This document shows, in pieces, positions 37,201-47,268 of a DNA stretch of 64,000 bases. The DNA is from Talpa occidentalis (Eukaryota > Chordata > Mammalia > Eulipotyphla > Talpidae), in the NCBI RefSeq assembly GCF_014898055.3, contig NW_023601433.1, positions 87,181,106 through 87,245,105 on the forward strand, written 5' to 3'. The translations under genes and the position numbers were made by a program. Below the pieces are notes generated by a model. That model did no database searches, had not been told where the DNA came from, and worked only from the letters and a program-made list of their open reading frames with translations. How positions within the stretch are numbered: position 1 is the first letter of the stretch; every line of letters begins with the position of its first letter.

Positions 37201-39742
37201 AGTCCAGCATTCGTGAGTTGGTTTTTTACTGTTGCAGATAACGTTCTTCTATATATTTAATCATTTATATCAGTGTGAGCTCATAGATTCTAATTTTTCA
37301 CTTCATAAATTTTAATCTTTTACTGTTATTATTTATTTTGGTGTTCAAATTGTTGCATATCAGGCCAGTGAAAGCTCCTCTGGCTCACTCTTGTGTCCTT
37401 TTGACATGTCCCTGAATCATTCCTTGAATATCCTTTACTTTTGGTCCCAAAATATGTCTCAGCCCTGTTCCCGCCCTGGTATTCAGAGTTTCTCCAAGGA
37501 ATAATGAAGAATGACGTTAAGAAACCAAGATATGGATGAAATATTTAGCATATTGGGTTGGTTGTTTTTTTTTAATTTTACATATTTTTTACATCATTTT
37601 TCATTTTTGCACAATGATTATACATTTTTATCTTGGTTACAGTCCCCATACAGTTTCCACCCACCTTATTTTGACTGTAATTCCTCCTACCCCCTCCCCC
37701 CACACCCCCATCTCCCCAGTAGTGTGTCTCTGGTTTATAGTTGTTTGTTGATTTAGATTTTATTTAGCATAATGTTTTATCTCCCTCTCCAAAATTATTA
37801 GGTTGTCAGAAAAGTCATGACTCGTTTTTGCTTGAAAAAAAGAAAAAAATACATCGTGACTTTCCCAACAACCTGATACGTAGGTTTTGTTTTTGTTACA
37901 TTCTTGGAAAGTAAGTTGCATACCAATTCCTGAACACTTCAGTGTGCCTCTCCAAAAAGAGTGGGCTTTTTCTCCCTGAGAACCTTCTGTAGCATCACCT
38001 GATCATAGTCCATGTTAGAATAACTTTTTTTTTTTTTTTGAAGATTGATTTATTTATGCATACAAGAGCTGGGGTACAGGCCAGAGATTCAGGGGGTGAG
38101 AGGATTCACCAGAGACAGAGTGGGGAATAGAACAGGCGGATTGACTGAAATACACTGCTGAGGGGAGCAGCGGGCGAGTCAGGAAAGATCTGCCTCGCCA
38201 TGTGGGTTGCTCCCTGGCTGGCTGGGAATCTAACTCATGCTGCAGAGGCTGTGGATTGCTTCATAGTGCTATGCTTAACCCCTTGTGCCACCAGGGAGGC
38301 CCCAAGAATAACTTTTATAGCCCATTTTCTTTAGCCAAGATTTAGTCAGGAGAGGTAAACTGCATTCAATGGATGTATCTCCTTACTTGATTTGAATCTA
38401 GAGCTCTCCTCACTCCCCCCCCCCAAGATGATGCTGTTAAATATCTTTAGAAATGTCCCATTATCCTGATTAGTATGGTTTTTTATGGTGTCTTTTCCCC
38501 ATAAATTAGAAATTAGTTCCAGAGACTTGATTAAATTTGAGCTGAACATTTTTTGGCAAGTAGCTGCCTTAATTATAACAAAGTGCCATACATAGGTTGG
38601 GTAGTTTGTCAACAGCAGAAGTCTATTTCCCACTATCGTAGAGGCTCAAGTCCACTCTAGAGTCTGTGGCTGGGTCATAGACAGCAGCTTGCGGTGCCTG
38701 CAGCAGTGGAAGGTGCTTAGGAGCTATGGGATCTCTTTTATAGGAACATTCTTTTTATAATCCCATTCACAAAGGCTCCAACTCCATGGCCTAAACCCCT
38801 TCCAGAGGCTCCTACCTTCGAGCATAATGATCTTTGAGGGGAGGCACACTCAGGCAGGTATCTTGGATGACATTGCTTTGTTCTTCATATTGTCACAGCA
38901 GCAGATACATGTCAGATTTTTCCACTAGTAGTGATGTGAAGTTTGAAAGCGATTGCTGTAGGTCTTAGCGTAAAAAGTAATTTACTCTTTGCAAATAGTA
39001 AGTGATCTGTGGAGGGAATTTGACTTCAAATGCAAATAAAAATAACTTGGAAGAGTTGTCCAGATTTTTTTCACTGTATTAGAATTTTGCAGAACTGAGT
39101 ATTATTTGAAAAGGTGTGCGAAGTTTCATAATTTTAGTATTTGCTCTAGTGATATGTGGCCTGTAATTGTATCCTAGAAGTGGAGCTGGAAAGCTGTCTA
39201 CTAGCTTTTGACTTGTTATAAGGGTTATCAAGTTCTGGTTAACCTGGGAGAGCTTTAGTGGACGGAACTGCAAACTTGAAATAAAAGAGATGCCAGCTTC
39301 TAGTTTTCTGCTGCCACGCACCACCTTTGTCTCATTGCATGAGCTATTTAACCTTTCTTAGGGCTCTATCTGTCAATAGTGATGGTGGGTTGGGGAGCAG
39401 GCAGATCACTTTCCCTAGCCAGCACAGCTGCATTGCCAGCAGACGTCTTGTGAGCCAATTGAGTGGTTAAGAGCATGAACTTCAGCAACAGACGAGGATT
39501 CAGATCCTGTTCTCCTAACCAGATGCAAGTGGGCTACTTATCTCAGTCTCATTTACCACCCGTACTATAGATATGGTTGGTCTTACCTTAGAGGATCTTC
39601 TCAACTAACCATAATTATGACTATAAAGCAGAGTGAGAACCTGGCACTGTGGATTATGAGAATGGCTGTTATTAGTAATGTTTGCCACTCCTCTCCCGCA
39701 CATGTCAGGATATTGGGCACACTGAACTCCATCCTTCGCCGT

Positions 39743-39780
<38 letters not shown>

Positions 39781-42700
39781 TAAGTAATAGAATTACAGTT
39801 AAAATGGGGAAACCCGTTGAGTTTTTCTAGTCTCATAGCCTGTGCAGGTTTATCCAGTGAGCAGATGGAGCCAGGGTTCCATTGCCTGTACCATTTCATG
39901 GTCTCTCATGGCCTAACAGGAGGAAGGAACAGGGAAGTGTGTGGGAAAGCAATGGTAGCAGAAGTGCCACTGAAGTCTGTAAGTGTGTTAGCCTGAATAA
40001 AAAGCAGTGACCACTTGGTAAAGTAGCCAAAGAAATCGCCAGCTCCAGAGTAAAGCTTAGCTGCGGGGGATTGTGCCCGTGTCATTCTTAGACCCATTGA
40101 CCCGCAGCATCTGCAGGGTGGTAGTGTAGCTCCACATTCCATTCCATTAATTGAAAGAGACAGTCTTTAGATTAAAAAAATCAAAATAAAATATCTGGTA
40201 ACCAAGTGTCTTTTATCTTAAGAGGGTGAGGGTATATGATGGGTAGCATTTGAAAAGTGGTACAGAAAAGTTCTAAGTAGAAATGAAACATTTTGTGAAG
40301 TATAAAATAAAATTTATGGTAAGCCTTGTGTGTATGTATATTTAACTTTCATGTCTTTTTTCTCTCCGTTTCCCCAGTCTGTTCATTACCAACAGAGGTA
40401 AGTCCTTTCAAAATTCTTGGCTCTTTTTTAACTTCTGCACTTGGGGTCACTGATTTTAGAGCTTGCTTGACAACTTCCTTTTCTTATTTATCATATTCTG
40501 TCATTTGCTAGATACTTCAGACTTTTGTAGAAAACTGCAGTTCAGGAAAAGTTTAGGTCTTTAATTTATTTCTTTAGACTTTGAGTCACATGTGTACCTC
40601 TACCTTTTGTGCTTGATATTGAAGTTTGGATTTTGCATGGGACTCCTGAATAGTTAGCTGATAAAAAGAGTAACCTCTTAGCCAAATTGTACGCATGTGA
40701 GCAGAGGAGAAAAAGCATAAATTGAATTATGGGTGGACGTTCTGTTAGTAAGCTTCTAGGTCAGGCTCTGGGCAAGTCACAGCAGTAATGACACCCCGTG
40801 TGCCCAAAGCAAGATACAGACGTGCTTGCTGTTTGTCATGCCCCTTCTGTTTGAGAGAGGAAACAAATGACAGAAGGTTCCCAATCCTTTTTAATTTCTA
40901 GCTTCTTTTGGGGTGTTTCCTAGTTGAATCTAGTTTTCCTGTGACTAACACATCAGTTAGCCTTATCATTTCTATAACAAGGGAATGATTTTTGATTAAA
41001 TAATATATTGGTTGATTGAAAATGCTCTGTTGTGACTCATTTTGTTCCTTTCACCTCCAGTACTGTGAATATATGCCTGATGTTGCTAAATGTAGACAAT
41101 GGTTAGAGAAGAATTTTCCAAATGAGTTCGCAAAGCTTACCGTAGGTAAGAACAACTTTTTCTTTCATCAGAACTTGTGTACAGGAAACAAGTGCACACA
41201 AGGCATTATCTTAAAGACATGAGCAAGTCTTCCAGTAGGCTATTACAGAATTACAAACTCTACCTATTAACTTTATTTTTTTTTTATTTTTTTTTTTAAA
41301 GATTTATTTATTTATTTATACAAGCACTGGGTACAGTCAGAAGCGCGGGTTGGGAGGGTGAGAGAATTCACCAGAGGCAGAGCGGGGAGCAGAGCAGGCA
41401 GAAGGACCGAAGGACACTGCTGAGGGGAGCAGCGGGCGGCAGGAGAGGTCTGCGCGCCATGTGGGACCCTCGCCCAGTGGCTGGGGATCGAACCGGCGCT
41501 GCAGAACTTCGCAGCCCAGTGCTCAACCGCTGCACCACCGGGGAGGCCCACTACCTATTAACTTTAAATAAAACTGTTTTAAGTTCTTGGGTTAAAATTC
41601 CTTAATATAAAACCATAACACTGTTTTGTGTCTCTTTGAGATGGGATAAATCAAAGTATCAACTTTCTTATTTAAAGAAAAATAAAATGACTCAGGGGCA
41701 GCTATATTTTCACTCATTCAGCAAGTTATTGTAAGCATACTGTGTGCCACACACTGTTTTAGGTGCGGAGGATAAAGCAGTAAACAAAAGATCTACTCTT
41801 TGGAAATGATGTTCTAGGAGAGACAAATCCAATAAGCAAAAGATGTAATGTGTTAAATTAGCGTTAGGACCAGGAACGATTTTGCTGGGCGGGGCGGGGG
41901 AGTAGGATGGGGGGAATGGCCTTTGAATAAAGGCCTAAAGGAAGTAAGGCAGTGAGTTGTTTGGATTTCTAGAACATTCTAGGCTGATAACACAGCAAGT
42001 ACAAAGGTCCTGAGGCAAAAAACTTACGCATACCCTGGAAACAGCAAGGAGCTGTTTGTGTCCTGAGCGGATCTGAGAATGGGGAGGAGGGTGGGAGACG
42101 AGGCCAGGGAAGTACTAGAAGAGGAGCACACCTTGAGGAGCTCGTGGGGGAGCGTGAGCGGAAGACAGAGATGTTCTGACTTGTGTTTGAGTGGCATCTC
42201 TTTGGCTGCTGTGTAAAGAATAGACTGATAGGGCACCTGGACAGCGGAGCAGGGGCAACCAGGTAGACTGCAGAAAGCTGGCAGGAGGTGACAGCGACTT
42301 GGGCCAGAGGGCAGGAGTGGAGGTACAGAGAAGTGGCGAGGTTCTGGATGTTGTACAGGAAGAGCTGGCAGGGTTTTCTGATGTATTGATTGTGGGGTGT
42401 GTGAGAAAAGGAGCTTTGGGGGTTTGGGCCCAAACAGCTAGAAGAATGGAACAGCTGTCAGAGGTAAGGAAGATGACAAAGGAACAGATTTCCTCAACTT
42501 GCTAGAGTTGGCAAAAATGAAGGCAGAGGCAGGAAGAGGGAAAGCCTGGCCTGGGAACATGCCTCGTAGCTGTGCCTGGTACTGTCCTGCCATTTGCTGC
42601 TAGATTTTTAGATTTCTTCCATGAGGCGAAAACCCCAAAACTTGGATCATGCTTTTTTATATCATACCTCCACTGTCACGCTGTCGTCAGTGGTTGGGCA

Positions 42701-45700
42701 AGAACCTTCAAGCCTGGTGTTGCCTTCAGTCTACATGGCTGGTGGTCAGCGTGACCGCTCTAGGGCGGGAATGCGACTGGGAAGGGAAGAAAGGAAGCTC
42801 TTTTTATTGGGGACGCAAATTCCTCTTAACAAGATTTGTGTTTGGATATTAAACACGACATGTGGTTTTTGCTCCTTTCATGTGACTCAAATCCTGATCC
42901 TCACATCAGAAGACTTTCTTTTCCCTTCTGTCACCATACATTTGCCATCATGGCTTCAGAGTTAGACTTGGTAGGAATCTAGCAATATCATCATTTGCCT
43001 TAATAAAGGTCATGCTTAGTTGTGGGTAAAATGCCTCATTAAGGTTGCCCAGTGGTGTTTTTTAATTTTAGCTTTAGTATAAAATCATGTTAATGCTTTT
43101 GCTTTTCCATTTTACATCTAGAAAATTCACCCAGACAAGAAGCTGGAATTAGTGAGGGTCAAGGAACAGCAGGGGAAGAGGAAGAGAAGAAAAAACAGAA
43201 GAGAGGTGAGATCTACATCCTTGAAGTGGTTTCCACAAATTCGCCTTGCCTCTGAGAGTAGAGGTGACCAGCGCTCCCAGGTGGACAGCCCCTGCCCTCG
43301 GCTGTCCTTCATGTGCACACATGAGGACCACAGAATCCTGGTTCTCGGCATGGTGGGGCGCGGTAGATTTGATCTGAGGAATCTGTGAATTGGACCTCAG
43401 GACACATGTCTGACTTGCCCTGGGTATATGTAAAAAGCAGCCAGCCAGCTTATGACTTTAAAAGCTTTGTTACCTTATTAAAATACCTGTGTGTTCTGTT
43501 TAGTTAGAATGAGAACATTTATAAAAGATTCTGTTCTCTCGTTACATCCGACAGCTCAGTTGCATTGTTTTTTAAATACCCGCTGCATGTATCTTTCCAT
43601 TTCTCCTTCTAAAACTAATTTCCCAAGCTCTGGGTTCTGTCCCCACTTGTTTCTTCATTAGTTATTTTCCCTATGACTGGAATGAGCTTTTGTTTTCAGA
43701 GCTTTGCATCTTCAGAAAAAGAATCTCCCAAGAGCCCATGTCTTTCTTTGCCTCGTCTCTCCCTTTCCCTCTTAGCTGGACCCCGCAGGAGTCTATGCTT
43801 CTCTCTGTGTCTCTTCTGTTCACGCTGCATGCCTCAGTTTAGCCTAATCTGACACTCACGCCACCAAAGCTCTGCTATGTCACCCAAGGCTCATTGTGCT
43901 AAATAGTGAGAGCGTGTGAGCACTTCCTTCTTGAAATGTGGGGCTTTCCTCCTTCCTGGGCCTCCTCTTGCGTCTCCTCAGTCTCCTGCGCAGACTTCTC
44001 CCGTCTCCATTGAAACGTCGTGGGTGTTTCCCGGGGCCCTGTCCCTCTCACCATCTCATTGTGCTCTTCTCCTTGAAAGAGTCTTCCACGGTGCTAGCTT
44101 TTGCCCCACTTCCATGTGAGAGTCCCAAAGCTGTGTCTCTAAACCTGGCCTTTGTCTAGACCAGAAGTGTGCGCGGCCCACAGGCACCTCCAATCCCCAT
44201 TTCCTAAATGCGCTAAGTCTTTGTTTCCCCATTTTGGTTATTGAAGACACATTTTATCCTGTCACCTGAGATCTGAACCCTGGGACCCGTCCTAGGCACT
44301 TTCTCTGTGCCCCTTTAGACAGTTCTAAATTCTGTTATTTCTCTTCCTTTCTCTCTCTTTCCTGTGCTTATTGGCCATTATTCTTTCCACTGCTTTGGGG
44401 TCTAGATTTTAATTAATTTCTGATTGAACTGATGATGCAGGTTCCTGAGTGGCCTCTCTGTTAGCCTCAGAATTCACACATGTGCCCTCACGCTGTGGAG
44501 TAAGCATCCCCATAGCCGTCCAGTGGCTCTTCCACAGTCTCAGGTCCCGCTCCAGAGCTCGATGCAGTCGTCCTCTGCTGGCTGGTGTGTGAGCTTTTGC
44601 TTCGCTGGCCTCACCTGCTGTGCTTCCATAAGCATCCATCGGCCAGACAGCACGGTTGTCAGACGCGCCACTGCCTCTTCTCTGCGTTTGTTCCCTTTCC
44701 CAGCACATCCGTCCTTATCCCCTCCAGCCTTCCTCCTTTCACCTGGACAGTTCTCTGTCCTGCCAGACCAAACTTCAGTGGCGCTTCCTGTGTGTGCGTG
44801 TGTGTGGTATGTCAGATTGCTGTAATTATTTAAATTTCTCTCCCTTCACCAGACTGAGTTCTCGAAGAGTAGGGACTAATTTTTTTTTTTTTAAGATTTA
44901 TTTATTTATTTATACAAGCACTGAGTACATTCAGAAGGGCGGGAGGGTGAGAGAATTCACCAGCGCCAGAGTGGGCAACAGAACAGGCAGACTGATGAAA
45001 TACACTGCTGAGGGGAGCAGCGGGCGCGGCAGGAGAGTCTGTGCGCCATGTGGGACCCTCACTGGCGGCCGGGGATCGAACCGGCACTACAGAGGCTGCG
45101 GACAGTTTTGCAGCCCAGCGCTTAACCGCTGCGCCACTAGGGGAGGCCTGGGACTATTTTCTGTCATCTTTGTGTGCTCAGCCTTAGTGCTGTGCTTGCC
45201 ATATAGTAGGTACTTACTAAATGTTTATTGAGTGACTACTAATGAGTATGTTTTTAGCTATGCATTAGAAAAGAACTTAAGACATAAGTAGTTGCTACCT
45301 TTTGAAAATTAAAAATTAAAAGTCTTAGTATTCTCTGTATTTAAGATGAAATCATTAATGCTGAGCTCTTTAAAGGTGGAAGGGGTCAAATAAAACAAAA
45401 AAAGAAGACTGTACCACAAAAGGTTACGATAGCCAAAATTCCCAGAGCGAAGAAGAAATACGTAACGAGAGTGTGTGGCCTTGCAACTTTTGGTGAGTTC
45501 GAGCTTCAGTATGTTTAAAATGTGGGAACTATAGTCTCTGTCTTTAATCTGGCATCATGAAAATTTTAGAGACTCATTTTTTGCTAAGAAGATACAAAAT
45601 GAGATTTTACATTTCTAACTCTAGCTTCCAAATCAAATTTTGAAGTAATATCAAAATCTCTTGCAGGGAGGACTGGTTTAACTCTTTGCTTTCCAGGATT

Positions 45701-46912
45701 CCTGCTCAGTCACATTTTATGTAGAAAGAGGAGGAGGGTGGGTCCCACTGAAGCTGCCAGCGCTGCCTCTCTGTCCTCTGCAGGCTTGGTGGCAGGGGAC
45801 TGCGGCACGGCTCGTCCCCTCCAGGACTGACTGAGGGAAGGTGGGTTGCCACAGAATGTCCTACTTCAGGGCCCCCTCAGTTCCTGGAGTCCTTGAATGC
45901 AACTGGGGTGAATAATGTAAACCAGGATCCCTCAGCATGACATTGTAGACTGGAAACCAGTCACTGATTCACATTGTAAATATCAGGCTTGTTTCTTTGC
46001 TGTAAATTTTTCTTCTGTAAAAAGGGATTCTTGGATGTGTATATGTAATTAGAAATTAATGTATTGCTAGGTTGGGTTTGGTCTTACTCTATGAGTTATG
46101 AATAGTATGGGGATGATGCTCTCTATAGAGGGAGGCTTTCTCGGACCTAACAGAAAAGTTGAATGGTTAAGAGCACTGCCTGTGGCAGTTTGTAATTATT
46201 GTTCTTTTTTTTTTTTTTTTAAAGATTTATTTATTTATGCATACAAGAGCTGGGGTACAGGCCAGAGACGCAGGGGGTGAGAGGATTCACCAGAGACAGA
46301 GTGGGGAACAGAACAGGCAGACTGACTGAAACACACTGCTGAGGGGAGCAGCGGGCAAGACAGGAGAGGTCTGCTTCGCCATGTGGGTTGCTCCCTGGCC
46401 GTCTGGGGATCGAACTCGTGCTGCAGAGGCTGCGGTTTGCTTCATAGTGCGGTACTTAACCCCTTGCGCCACCAGGGAGGCCTTGTAATTATGGTTCTAA
46501 AGGGGAGGTGAAGCCCATTAATACATTCTATTTTATGAATTTAAAGTATAAATTTCAAAATGGAAAAATACCTTCAAAGTACGATTCTAATTATAGTCTT
46601 GCTGTTTCTTTTTTTAAAATAACAGAAATTGATCTTAAAGAAGCACAAAGATTTTTTGCTCAGAAATTCTCCTGTGGTGCCTCAGTAACAGGGGAGGATG
46701 AGATCATCATTCAGGGAGATTTTACAGATGACATCATTGACGTCATTCAGGAAAAATGGCCAGAGGTGAGTATGTGGAGCCTGTGTGTGTAAATAAGTGT
46801 TTTCAGCAGGCTGCTTCATATTATTCGATAGCACAATTCATGAAATGTAATTATTTGTGTTTTACAGGTGGATGATGATAGCATTGAAGATCTTGGCGAA
46901 GTGAAGAAATGA
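28113..46912 (+). CDS. DENR: Density-regulated re-initiation and release factor DENR, complete coding region in 7 coding exons
   Basis: Joined coding exons are 28113-28218, 40378-40397, 41061-41145, 43122-43205, 45376-45492, 46626-46765 and 46868-46912. They give 198 codons, the same length as human DENR from memory. DENR pairs with MCTS1 on the 40S subunit, ejects deacylated tRNA after termination and promotes re-initiation downstream of short upstream ORFs. The N-terminal part (about 30-55) carries a four-cysteine zinc site, C34, C37, C44 and C53. Next comes an acidic-then-basic linker (EEEE 89-92, then KKK) and a lysine-rich stretch around 100-130. The C-terminal SUI1/eIF1-like domain covers roughly 115-182, and the end is acidic. 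All junctions keep frame. All acceptors are AG; donors are GT except exon 2, which uses GC. The start context is gagATGG, favourable. Promoter is a CpG island without an obvious TATA box. Confidence 0.97.
29220..29400 (+). repeat. MIR element
   Basis: 'gttgtgtgaccttgggcaag' is the MIR core. It ends 'gttcagtggaatgtcaact'. Confidence 0.75.
29562..29614 (+). repeat. 30-bp tandem duplication
   Basis: 'ataattaaagataaatcctt' plus 'aga' occurs at 29562-29584 and again at 29592-29614. Confidence 0.9.
29642..29898 (+). mobile_element. SINE type A
   Basis: Full head, shortened body ('ttctgtctctggtgaatcct'). 'attggaatt' before and 'ctggaatt' after. Confidence 0.85.
30305..30520 (+). repeat. MIR element
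   Basis: 'tggagtatctgagtttgaat', 'agttccctcatccataaagc' and 'agggctgttgagaagaataa' follow MIR. Confidence 0.75.
30550..32420 (-). repeat. L2/MIR-like ancient debris, antisense
   Basis: A purine-rich stretch with phrases such as 'ggcttctgagcagagaagtc' and 'ctctgtgccaggcattgtgc' that resemble reversed L2 3' ends. Boundaries and subfamily uncertain. Confidence 0.4.
32938..33152 (+). mobile_element. SINE type A, outer copy, left part
   Basis: Head to 'ccccagttcttc'. Its tail is found at 33508-33556 after a nested insertion. Confidence 0.75.
33157..33189 (-). mobile_element. SINE tail fragment of a nested minus-strand copy
   Basis: Poly(T) plus 'aagatttatttataa'. The matching head is at 33426-33506. 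The body between is missing and replaced by a plus-strand copy. Confidence 0.7.
33190..33425 (+). mobile_element. SINE, innermost copy, tail truncated
   Basis: 'ggtctccctggtggcgcaag' through 'cttgtaccccagttct'. No A-tail. Confidence 0.75.
33426..33507 (-). mobile_element. SINE head fragment of the nested minus-strand copy
   Basis: 'agcagggaatcaacccgcgc' to 'accagtggaggccc'. About 80 bases that can pair with the plus-strand head at 33190-33270. Confidence 0.75.
33508..33556 (+). mobile_element. Tail of the outer SINE
   Basis: 'taccccagttcttctatgca' continues the copy interrupted at 33152, with 'accccagttcttc' duplicated on both sides of the insertion. Confidence 0.75.
34899..35131 (+). mobile_element. 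SINE type A, internally deleted
   Basis: Exact 16-base duplication aaaaaagttactggta. About 30 bases around box B are missing ('gcgccggcagcagacctctc'). Confidence 0.88.
35814..36084 (+). mobile_element. SINE type B, full length
   Basis: Duplication atctaataca on both sides. Confidence 0.88.
36570..36800 (-). mobile_element. L1 3' region fragment
   Basis: 'tttcagatttacaaaaaggc', 'ccttttatccagattcccca' and 'ttatcccagtagcatccttt': antisense old L1 3' end. Confidence 0.55.
37798..37877. mobile_element. 80-bp mariner-like MITE
   Basis: Terminal inverted repeats 'ggttgtcagaaaagtcatga' and, reversed, 'ggttgttgggaaagtcacga' enclose a short A-rich centre. TA lies at each edge. Same length and layout as the human MADE1 MITE but with a different sequence. 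No transposase. Confidence 0.75.
38029..38303 (-). mobile_element. SINE type A, full length
   Basis: Duplication agaataactttt at 38017 and 38305. Confidence 0.9.
38560..38890 (-). mobile_element. MaLR-type LTR, diverged
   Basis: 'aattataacaaagtgccata', 'aggttgggtagtttgtcaac' and 'tttttataatcccattcac' follow the reversed MaLR pattern. Confidence 0.6.
39450..39690 (+). repeat. MIR element
   Basis: 'gagtggttaagagcatgaac' through 'gaggattcagatcctgttct' is the MIR tRNA-like head. 'gagaacctggcactgtggat' near the end. Confidence 0.75.
39750..39776 (+). repeat. Poly(A) run
   Basis: 27 consecutive A in DENR intron 2, with no recognisable element attached upstream. Confidence 0.9.
40378..40397 (+). 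CDS. DENR: DENR exon 3, a 20-nt microexon (residues 36-42)
   Basis: Bounded by 'tttccccag' and 'gtaagt'. With the carried base it encodes VCSLPTE and supplies C37 of the zinc cluster. Twenty bases is not a multiple of three. Joining exon 2 directly to exon 4 would read gta ctg tga and stop at once. Confidence 0.93.
41061..41145 (+). CDS. DENR: DENR exon 4 (residues 43-70)
   Basis: Acceptor 'ttcacctccag', donor 'gtag|gtaaga'. It begins [11 protein letters not shown], providing C44 and C53 of the zinc site, and ends KLTV plus one base. Confidence 0.95.
41276..41550 (-). mobile_element. SINE type B
   Basis: Exact duplication ctacctattaacttta at 41260 and 41551. Short deletion near the head. 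Lies 130 bases after DENR exon 4. Confidence 0.9.
41690..42470 (-). repeat. L2-like LINE fragment, antisense
   Basis: Starts 'tcactcattcagcaagttat' and 'gtgtgccacacactgtttta', continues 'gtacaaaggtcctgaggcaa' and 'gctgctgtgtaaagaataga'. These match the reversed L2 3' region. Confidence 0.55.
43122..43205 (+). CDS. DENR: DENR exon 5 (residues 71-98)
   Basis: Acceptor 'tttacatctag', donor 'gagag|gtgaga'. It encodes the linker, with the acidic run EEEE followed by KKKQKR, likely disordered. Confidence 0.95.
44270..45250 (+). repeat. L2 3' end, interrupted by a SINE
   Basis: 'cttcaccagactgagttctc' and 'gaagagtagggactaa' before the SINE; 'tatagtaggtacttactaaa' and 'gtttattgagtgac' after it. A standard L2 ending. 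Confidence 0.6.
44881..45149 (-). mobile_element. SINE type B, full length, inside L2
   Basis: 'agggactaatttt' before and 'gggactatttt' after form the duplication. Confidence 0.88.
45376..45492 (+). CDS. DENR: DENR exon 6 (residues 99-137)
   Basis: Acceptor 'tctttaaag', a weak pyrimidine tract; donor 'tttg|gtgagt'. It encodes the basic [11 protein letters not shown] region and the first strand of the SUI1 fold up to GLATF. Confidence 0.95.
46206..46482 (-). mobile_element. SINE type A, full length, upstream of DENR exon 7
   Basis: 'ttgtaattattgttct' before and 'ttgtaattatggttct' after. It interrupts what looks like a MIR head (46158-46190). Confidence 0.88.
46626..46765 (+). CDS. DENR: DENR exon 7 (residues 138-184)
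   Basis: Acceptor 'ttttttaaaataacag', donor 'cagag|gtgagt'. It encodes the core of the SUI1 domain, including [12 protein letters not shown] minus-strand SINE ends 143 bases upstream. Confidence 0.96.
46868..46912 (+). CDS. DENR: DENR exon 8, last coding segment with stop (residues 185-198)
   Basis: Acceptor 'tgttttacag'. It encodes [14 protein letters not shown] and then TGA at 46910-46912. Confidence 0.96.
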   Translation: MDDDSIEDLGEVKK

Positions 46913-47160
46913 TACTGAAAATTTGTCTGTATTTAATGATCTGAACTGAGAGTTGATAATGGCCGAAGGGAGAGAGGCCTTTTAGAATATATATTTATCC
47001 TACAGTAAAACTGTGGACTACCCTCCCCCGTGGCATTTCCCTGTTCTGTACAAGGCTGCTTGTTTTTTTTATTGCCAAAGTCTAATAAAACAGGGGAGAC
47101 TGTCATGCTTATGCATGAGATAGAATTTAGTCAAATAAAAAATTTTGGTCATTTGGTACT
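46913..47160 (+). other. DENR: DENR 3' untranslated region, proximal part
   Basis: AATAAA signals lie at 47084-47089 and 47134-47139, the first good candidates after the stop. Further AATAAA hexamers near 47828 and 47904 would allow longer forms. Which is used cannot be told from sequence. Confidence 0.55.
47084..47089 (+). terminator. Candidate DENR polyadenylation signal AATAAA (proximal)
   Basis: Canonical hexamer in 'gtctaataaaacagg', 172 bases after the DENR stop. A second hexamer follows at 47134. Confidence 0.5.
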
Positions 47161-47240
47161 GACTTCTCTTTTTAACTTTTTATTTTTGGAAAAACACTGT
47201 AGACTTTTTGTGGAAAGCTTTCCTTTTGATTATTTTAAAA

Positions 47241-47268
47241 TAATCGTGATTCATTCAAATCACGATTA
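47241..47268. other. Perfect 11-bp inverted repeat
   Basis: Arms taatcgtgatt (47241-47251) and aatcacgatta (47258-47268) around a 6-base loop, some 330 bases after the DENR stop. Confidence 0.8.

Larger units (their letters stand above)
28219..40377 (+). other. DENR: DENR intron 2, 12.2 kb, GC-AG
   Basis: The longest intron here. It contains SINEs, several MIR pieces and long stretches of L2-like debris in antisense orientation (about 28505-29130, 30030-30260, 30550-32420, 33780-34660). An L1 3' fragment is near 36570-36800, a mariner-like MITE at 37798-37877, a MaLR LTR at 38560-38890 and a poly(A) run at 39750-39776. No other gene seen. Confidence 0.7.
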
